DNA of 10,339 nt, taken from NCBI GenBank assembly GCA_043797735.1, contig JAZDPH010000018.1, positions 1 to 10,339 of the forward strand. Direction: 5' to 3'. This document shows, piece by piece, positions 7,471 through 10,339 of the stretch (its first letter is position 1; the number at the start of each line of letters is the position of its first letter). The notes under the pieces are model-generated. The model did not search any database, had not been told where the DNA came from, and saw only the letters and a list, made by a program, of their open reading frames with translations. This DNA is from BS750m-G77 sp043797735. GTDB lineage: Bacteria; Omnitrophota; Gorgyraeia; Gygaellales; Profunditerraquicolaceae. The translations under genes and the position numbers were made by a program.

Positions 7471-7929
7471 ATGGAGACAACAGGCATACTGGTACAATTT
7501 AAAGACTTAGGCCTGGCGGCGTCGTTGGCATTAGCCGCGATAGGCTCGGCAATAGGCACAGGTGTGGCCGGGATGAGCGCGGTGGGCGCCTGGAAAAAGG
7601 CTTTTGTTCAGAACAAGGCCGCCTCATTTATGCTGGTGGTGTTTGTCGGCGCCCCGCTTACCCAGACCATCTACGGGATGATTGTGATGACCCGGATGGT
7701 TGAGCTGGCAGCTAAGGGAACTTATTTGTGGAGCGTGGGCATATTCTGCGGGCTGGCTATCGGTTTCTCGGCGGTAATGCAGGGCAAGGCCGGGGCGGTT
7801 GCCGCCGATGCCATGGGTGAGACCGGCAAGGGATTCGGGAATTATATCGTAGTCTTAGGCGTCATTGAGACCGTTGCCCTGTTTGTAATGGCATTTGCCA
7901 TGGGGTTATTGGGTAAGTTAGCGGGTTAG
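7471..7929 (+). CDS. atpK: V/A-type ATPase subunit K (ion-carrying ring, probably Na+)
   Basis: This is the proteolipid that forms the rotating membrane ring. The 152 residues form two duplicated helical hairpins (four membrane segments, about 12-38, 50-76, 86-110 and 122-148), as in NtpK-type 16-kDa subunits. The second hairpin carries the ion-binding glutamate E133 in VIETVALF. The first has T64-Q65 in PLTQTIYG instead of an acid, and Q104 lies in MQGKAG. In E. hirae NtpK the equivalent T64, Q65, Q110 and E139 coordinate Na+, so sodium coupling is inferred. The ribosome binding site AAAGGAG is at 7455-7461. It is the last protein gene of the operon, and tRNA-Val follows 6 bases after the stop. 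Confidence 0.95.
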   Translation: METTGILVQFKDLGLAASLALAAIGSAIGTGVAGMSAVGAWKKAFVQNKAASFMLVVFVGAPLTQTIYGMIVMTRMVELAAKGTYLWSVGIFCGLAIGFSAVMQGKAGAVAADAMGETGKGFGNYIVVLGVIETVALFVMAFAMGLLGKLAG

Positions 7930-7935
7930 TTTTAG

Positions 7936-8009
7936 GGGCGGTTGGCGCAATTGGTTAGCGCGCCTGATTTACATTCAGGAGGTTACAGGTTCAAGTCCTG
8001 TACCGCCCA
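7936..8009 (+). tRNA. tRNA-Val (anticodon UAC)
   Basis: A full cloverleaf can be folded by hand. The acceptor GGGCGGT pairs with ACCGCCC (8002-8008). The D stem is GCGC/GCGC with loop AATTGGTTA. The anticodon stem CCTGA/TCAGG encloses loop TTTACAT, giving anticodon TAC at 7970-7972. The T arm is ACAGG-TTCAAGT-CCTGT and the discriminator is A8009. CCA is not encoded; TT follows. No separate promoter is evident, and it starts 6 bases after the atpK stop, so it may be processed from the ATPase transcript. Confidence 0.95.
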
Positions 8010-8019
8010 TTAAATTTTA

Positions 8020-8048
8020 TTGCAAATATTCATATTTTAAGTTACAAT
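8020..8048 (+). promoter_or_regulatory. Probable promoter of tRNA-Asp
   Basis: TTGCAA (8020-8025) and TACAAT (8043-8048) are separated by exactly 17 bases in an AT-rich gap between the two tRNAs. Predicted transcription start is near 8055, about 10 bases before the mature tRNA-Asp 5' end. Confidence 0.6.
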
Positions 8049-8064
8049 TAACACCTTGTCTTTT

Positions 8065-8143
8065 GGGCCCGTGGCCTAGTCTGGTTTATGGCGCCTCCCT
8101 GTCACGGAGGAGATCGCGAGTTCAAATCTCGTCGGGCCCGCCA
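8065..8143 (+). tRNA. tRNA-Asp (anticodon GUC)
   Basis: The acceptor GGGCCCG pairs with CGGGCCC (8133-8139). The anticodon stem CCTCC/GGAGG encloses loop CTGTCAC, giving anticodon GTC at 8101-8103. The T arm is GCGAG-TTCAAAT-CTCGT, with one G-T pair. The discriminator is G8140, as expected for tRNA-Asp, and CCA is encoded (8141-8143), unlike the neighbouring tRNA-Val. The D arm has a short GCC/GGC stem and a long loop. An intrinsic terminator begins at the last base of CCA. Confidence 0.95.
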
Positions 8144-8186
8144 AACCAAAAATCCCTGTAAGTTTTTACGGGGATTTTTGGTTTTA
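8143..8186 (+). terminator. Intrinsic terminator after tRNA-Asp
   Basis: A 19-bp stem (8143-8161 with 8166-8184, one G-T pair) closes a 4-base loop. The stem includes AAAAATCCC against GGGATTTTT and ends in a short T-run. The left arm starts at the A of the tRNA CCA end. Being A-rich on one side and T-rich on the other, it could work in both directions. Confidence 0.85.
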
Positions 8187-8204
8187 TAGATGAGGCTCGT
8201 CCGT

Positions 8205-8231
8205 CCTTCCGCCGCAGAGGCGAGGTTTTTT
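8205..8231 (+). terminator. Possible second, weak terminator or attenuator hairpin
   Basis: CGCC (8210-8213) pairs with GGCG (8219-8222) over a 5-base loop. The stem can be extended past one bulged base by CTT with AGG, and six T follow (8226-8231). The stem is short. It could back up the tRNA terminator or act as a leader hairpin of the gene at 8293. Confidence 0.35.
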
Positions 8232-8292
8232 ATTGGATTTAACTGTGAGATTTCGTCATCTCCTTCGTCTATTAAGGCAGGAGGTGGCAGAG

Positions 8293-8649
8293 ATGACTGA
8301 ACGGGAATTTTGGGGATTTTTGGAGAAACGTTTGGAAGGGGGCAGAGCCCAGCAGGTAATAGGGGTAATAAGCGGTATTAACCCGCAGGCGCAGGCGTAC
8401 TTAGAGGGGCATGTGCTTCTGCCGAAGGATTATGACAAGCTGTGCGCGGAGGAGATCCTTAAAATGGGGAACTTGCTTCTTCAGAAGGACACCGGCCGCA
8501 AGGCTAAGGAGACAATTATGATGATTCTGGCACATCAGCCCTCGGAGATTGCCTTAACCCTGCTTGCCAGATACAACCTTTGCGCTGACAGGGGGCTGGA
8601 GATTTTTGCGCAAATGGCGCTGGAAGAATGCACGATGTGGAATGAATAA
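8293..8649 (+). CDS. Hypothetical protein, 118 residues
   Basis: I do not recognise this protein. The frame opens at a TTG at 8233, but I chose the ATG at 8293 because a strong ribosome binding site, AGGAGGTG (8279-8286), sits 6 bases upstream. The protein (MTEREFWGFLEKRLEGG...) looks soluble, mildly acidic and mostly helical, with no signal peptide or membrane segment. Its middle and C-terminal parts (KAKETIMMILAHQPSEIAL, then LLARYNLCADRGLEIFAQMA) read like short helical-repeat segments, without a named family. It stands alone between the tRNA terminator and the toxin-antitoxin promoter. No clear promoter of its own is visible. Confidence 0.65.
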   Translation: MTEREFWGFLEKRLEGGRAQQVIGVISGINPQAQAYLEGHVLLPKDYDKLCAEEILKMGNLLLQKDTGRKAKETIMMILAHQPSEIALTLLARYNLCADRGLEIFAQMALEECTMWNE

Positions 8650-8670
8650 AAAATGTAAGAGAAAAAATAC

Positions 8671-8699
8671 TTGACACACCTTTTCCTGAATGGTATACT
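8671..8699 (+). promoter_or_regulatory. Near-consensus promoter of vapBC
   Basis: TTGACA (8671-8676) and TATACT (8694-8699) are 17 bases apart, close to a perfect sigma-70-type promoter. The -10 contains the palindrome GTATAC (8693-8698). The loosely matching arms TTTCC (8682-8686) and GGAAA (8706-8710) flank the -10 and could be an antitoxin operator. Autoregulation by the VapB-VapC complex is usual for the family, but the operator is only suggested here. Confidence 0.85.
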
Positions 8700-8723
8700 T
8701 TTGGCGGAAAGGGGGAAATAGAG

Positions 8724-8960
8724 ATGACTACTGCAATCGTAACTTCAAAGGGGCAGATCGTTATACCTTCCAAAATCCGCCGCAGGCTCAATATAAAAAG
8801 AGGAACAAGGCTATATATTGAGGAAAAGGGCGATGAGCTTATCCTGAGAGCAGTTACGCCGGCTTATTTTGAAAAAATTGCCGGTGTTTTGCCAACCAAA
8901 GGAAAACTGTCAAAAGCGCTTCTTGAGGAAAGAAAGAAAGATAAAGAAAGAGAGGGTTAA
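8724..8960 (+). CDS. vapB: AbrB/SpoVT-type antitoxin (VapB-like)
   Basis: This 78-residue protein has an N-terminal swapped-hairpin DNA-binding domain of the AbrB/MazE type (about 1-47): the hallmark TSKGQIVIPSKIRRRLNIKR, then a second strand pair, LYIEEKGDELILRAV. The charged C-terminal tail (about 50-78, ending EERKKDKEREG) is the part that normally wraps and neutralises the toxin. It should bind its own promoter and the neighbouring PIN ribonuclease. The ribosome binding site AAAGGGGG (8708-8715) is 8 bases from the ATG. Only 3 bases separate its stop from the toxin start. Confidence 0.92.
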   Translation: MTTAIVTSKGQIVIPSKIRRRLNIKRGTRLYIEEKGDELILRAVTPAYFEKIAGVLPTKGKLSKALLEERKKDKEREG

Positions 8961-8963
8961 CGA

Positions 8964-9359
8964 ATGACCAGAGTCTTAGACGCTCATGGCCTCCTGGTTT
9001 TTTTAGAAAAGGAGGCCGGCTATAAAAAGGTTGAGCAGTCTTTTGTTGCGGCAGTAGAAAAAGATAAGTATTTATTAATGAGCTCGGTGAATTTCGGAGA
9101 AGTGTATTATATCGTATTACGCGAGTGCGGACAAGATAAAGCTCACGAAATAGAAAAAATAATCAGGACCCTGCCAATTGAAATAATTGATGTAGATATG
9201 CAGCTTGCCAGAGAAGCTGCCCGTTTTAAAGCCAATCACAAAATATCTTATGCCGACTGTTTTGCCGCTGCCTTAGCAAAGCTTCATAGAGGGGAGGTCA
9301 TAACAGGAGATAAAGAGTTTAAAACAGTAGAAAGCGAGATTAAGATTGCCTGGTTATAA
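8964..9359 (+). CDS. vapC: PIN-domain ribonuclease toxin (VapC-like)
   Basis: This 131-residue single PIN domain is probably a metal-dependent RNase toxin; VapC proteins typically cut tRNA or rRNA. The four acidic metal-binding positions are present: D6 (VLDAHGLL), E46 (SVNFGEVYYI), D98 (ISYADCFAAALA) and D116 (VITGDKEF). The length is standard and no inactivating change is seen, so it is likely functional. The cognate antitoxin is immediately upstream, and the ribosome binding site is GAGAGGG (8949-8955). No terminator follows; the next promoter begins 15 bases after the stop. The cellular target cannot be told from sequence. Confidence 0.92.
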   Translation: MTRVLDAHGLLVFLEKEAGYKKVEQSFVAAVEKDKYLLMSSVNFGEVYYIVLRECGQDKAHEIEKIIRTLPIEIIDVDMQLAREAARFKANHKISYADCFAAALAKLHRGEVITGDKEFKTVESEIKIAWL

Positions 9360-9373
9360 TCTCGAAAATATCA

Positions 9374-9402
9374 TTGACAATTACCGCATTATAAAGTATA
9401 TT
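9374..9402 (+). promoter_or_regulatory. Near-consensus promoter of the structured leader
   Basis: TTGACA (9374-9379) and TATATT (9397-9402) lie 17 bases apart. The predicted start is near 9409, giving a leader of about 150 nt before the ATG at 9557. Confidence 0.8.
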
Positions 9403-9408
9403 TAATCT

Positions 9409-9482
9409 AATTGAGGCATGGAATAATAAGAAGCCGCAGGCTCTGGATAGGAGGTGTTCAGGGCTGTCACAGAGGTTTATAA
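9409..9482 (+). promoter_or_regulatory. Structured 5' leader, candidate riboswitch or attenuator
   Basis: Between the predicted transcription start and the terminator hairpin the leader can fold into AGCC-GCA-GGCT (9432-9442). An alternative is an outer stem CTCTG (9441-9445) with CAGAG (9470-9474), enclosing a purine-rich loop that includes AGGAGGTG. The two stems share bases 9441-9442, so they compete. TGTCA (9465-9469) can also pair with TGACA (9490-9494) in the terminator's left arm, a possible antiterminator. I could not match it to a known riboswitch class (c-di-GMP-I/II, fluoride, SAM, TPP, glycine, preQ1 and THF were considered from memory). Confidence 0.45.
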
Positions 9483-9483
9483 G

Positions 9484-9518
9484 CGGGTTTGACAAAAAGG
9501 GTCAATGCCGTTTTTTTT
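9484..9518 (+). terminator. Intrinsic terminator ahead of the secreted-protein gene
   Basis: TTGAC (9489-9493) pairs with GTCAA (9501-9505) over a 7-base loop. CGG (9484-9486) pairs with CCG (9508-9510) beyond a 2x2 internal loop, and eight T follow (9511-9518). Lying between the promoter at 9374 and the ATG at 9557, it would stop transcription after about 110 nt unless it is bypassed. Confidence 0.7.
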
Positions 9519-9556
9519 GTCATCAATAAGAAAATACTTTTAAAAAGGAGTTAAAG

Positions 9557-10339
9557 ATGATCCTCAAAGCAAAAAAAACCCTATCCTTAGCCTTAGGCCT
9601 TACCCTTATCTTTCAACAGCTCGGCTTTGCACAGGTAGCAGTAGACCTGAATATCGCCAGCCACTTAAGTATGATGGGCAACCGGCTGGTTACTGCGGAT
9701 AAGTTCCGCCCCCCGCAGCTACGCTACTTCTCCTACGATTTAACCAGCGATAACTTCAAGGTTCTCCTGGACAAGGGAGATGCTTTCCTTACGAAGGACG
9801 AAGGACGAGAGACGAGGGACGAAAGACCTAAGGCAATCGTCCCTCGTCCCTCTTCTCTCATCCCTCGTAGCGAAGCAGAACTTCAATCCGAGACTAAACA
9901 GTTAATGCAATACTTCCTCATCGGCCTAACCCTGCCCAATGATTCCTTCTGGGTAAACCTAAGGCCTGACTCACCGGACAAGGTCATTGACCCCTACTTA
10001 GAGCAGACAGACTTAGGCAGGATTATGCTTGAAGCAGACCTGCAACTCAAGAAGGACACTGCCCAACTAACCTCCCCCTCAACCTCGGAAGGCAGGATTT
10101 ACTGGGATAAGCTCTACAAGAAAGCAGAACAGCTCTATGGCAATGAGGTTACCAGCATCCCTACTTTAACCAGGCCCTGGATTGTGCCGGGGGAGATTAT
10201 CATACGAGAGACGAGGGATGAGAGACGAGGGATGAATGCTGTCCCTTCGGCGTATATCTACAAGGCTACGCTTAAGGTGATGCTGGAGGAGGATTATTTA
10301 AAGGGTCAAAGGTCAAGGGTCAAGGGTCAAGGGGAGAAT
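9557..10339 (+). CDS. Secreted Omnitrophota-type protein of unknown function (3' end outside window)
   Basis: The frame is open for 261 codons to the window edge, so the gene is incomplete. The ribosome binding site AAGGAG (9545-9550) is 6 bases from the ATG. The N-terminus is a Sec signal peptide: basic KAKK, hydrophobic core TLSLALGLTLIF, and likely cleavage after GFA or GFAQ (about residues 24-26). The mature part has conserved-looking blocks, FRPPQLRYFSYDLTS, YFLIGLTLPNDSFWVNLRPD, YLEQTDLGRIMLEADLQL and TRPWIVPGEIII. I recall these from long uncharacterised Omnitrophota proteins, but I cannot assign a function. Heptamer arrays are embedded in frame (9791-9868, 10204-10231, from 10301). 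They encode low-complexity charged stretches such as RETRDER and RSRVKGQG that look like insertions between the conserved blocks. Confidence 0.8.
   Translation, partial: MILKAKKTLSLALGLTLIFQQLGFAQVAVDLNIASHLSMMGNRLVTADKFRPPQLRYFSYDLTSDNFKVLLDKGDAFLTKDEGRETRDERPKAIVPRPSSLIPRSEAELQSETKQLMQYFLIGLTLPNDSFWVNLRPDSPDKVIDPYLEQTDLGRIMLEADLQLKKDTAQLTSPSTSEGRIYWDKLYKKAEQLYGNEVTSIPTLTRPWIVPGEIIIRETRDERRGMNAVPSAYIYKATLKVMLEEDYLKGQRSRVKGQGEN
9791..9868. repeat. Facing heptamer arrays (ACGAGGG family) inside the secreted-protein gene
   Basis: The left array (9791-9825) has five units of the form ACGARRG. After a 12-base spacer, the right side (9838-9868) carries four units in reverse orientation (CCCTCGT and variants). 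The facing arrays give a perfect 12-bp stem (9811-9822 with 9837-9848) over a 14-base loop, extendable with mismatches. The reading frame runs through both without a stop, giving a charged Lys/Asp/Glu/Arg tract and then a Pro/Ser/Arg tract. Confidence 0.9.
10204..10231 (+). repeat. Heptamer array (ACGAGGG family), second site
   Basis: Four 7-bp units (ACGAGAG, ACGAGGG, ATGAGAG, ACGAGGG) are followed by a decayed unit. The frame stays open and encodes an Arg/Glu/Asp-rich insert directly after the block ending in EIIIRE. The unit family is the same as at 9791-9868. Confidence 0.9.
10301..10333 (+). repeat. Heptamer array AAGGGTC
   Basis: Four units (AAGGGTC, with AAAGGTC as the second) plus a partial fifth run almost to the window edge. 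They encode Lys-Gly-Gln-Arg-Ser-Arg-Val-type residues after EEDYLK. The forward orientation is free of stop codons, while the reverse orientation would contain TGA. Confidence 0.85.

Noticed and set aside
8065..8143. tRNA-Asp as an archaeal-type or transferred tRNA
   Set aside because: The D arm and GGGCCCG acceptor looked archaeal at first sight. The anticodon arm, T arm and G73 are equally compatible with a bacterial tRNA-Asp, so there is no firm support.
8233..8292. TTG start for the 118-residue protein
   Set aside because: The ATG at 8293 has a near-perfect AGGAGGTG site at good spacing, and the TTG follows directly on a T-run hairpin.
9455..9493. Leader peptide GTG frame in the 5' leader (13 codons to TGA)
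   Set aside because: The GTG overlaps the purine-rich AGGAGGTG itself, so it has no correctly spaced ribosome binding site, and the peptide shows no codon bias typical of an attenuator.
9517..9545. Second promoter between the terminator and the ATG at 9557
   Set aside because: TTGTCA at 9517 has no -10 hexamer at 15-19 bases; TACTTT is only 12 bases away.
4997..10333. CRISPR array interpretation of the repeats
   Set aside because: Units are 7 bp, contiguous and without spacers, and no cas genes are present.

Overview
The window looks like part of the chromosome of an uncultivated bacterium, most probably Omnitrophota (candidate division OP3). It is dominated by a compact V/A-type (rotary) ATPase operon with the subunit set E-DUF2764-A-B-D-I-K. 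From memory, this is the reduced bacterial arrangement also found in Chlamydiae, spirochaetes and Bacteroidetes. The phylum call rests mainly on the last gene, whose wording (FRPPQLRYFSYDLTS, TRPWIVPGEIII, YIYKATLKVMLEEDYLK) I recall from secreted Omnitrophota proteins. It is inference and was not checked by any search.

Layout. Bases 1-117 hold no gene. A boxA-like antitermination element on the minus strand (71-83) hints at an rRNA operon leaving the window to the left. Bases 175-7929 form one tightly packed plus-strand operon: pyrF, then V-ATPase E, DUF2764, A, B, D, I and K. Most junctions are ATGA overlaps or gaps of a few bases. Two junctions have been disturbed: a 35-bp array of a 7-bp repeat lies between B and D, and a perfect 11-bp inverted repeat covers the stop codon of I just before K. 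tRNA-Val(UAC) follows K after only 6 bases. tRNA-Asp(GUC) has its own promoter and a strong intrinsic terminator. A 118-residue protein of unknown function comes next, then a VapBC-type toxin-antitoxin pair behind a near-consensus promoter. The window ends in the 5' part of a secreted protein gene (9557 to beyond the edge). That gene is preceded by a near-consensus promoter, a structured leader of about 110 nt and an intrinsic terminator lying before its start codon.

How it works together. A and B form the catalytic and regulatory head, D the central shaft, E the peripheral stalk, I the membrane stator and K the ion-carrying ring. DUF2764 probably takes the place of a missing stalk or adaptor subunit. 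K keeps the polar and acidic residues (T64, Q65, Q104, E133) that form the sodium site in the Enterococcus hirae K ring, so a Na+-coupled enzyme is the best guess. pyrF (UMP synthesis) is translationally coupled to the first ATPase gene, an odd pairing.

The most unusual signal is a set of three unrelated heptamer repeat families (TTCGTAA, ACGAGGG, AAGGGTC). One array sits exactly between the Shine-Dalgarno and the start codon of atpD. The others are embedded in frame in the secreted-protein gene. The second unusual signal is the promoter, structured leader and terminator upstream of that gene, a candidate uncharacterised attenuator or riboswitch.
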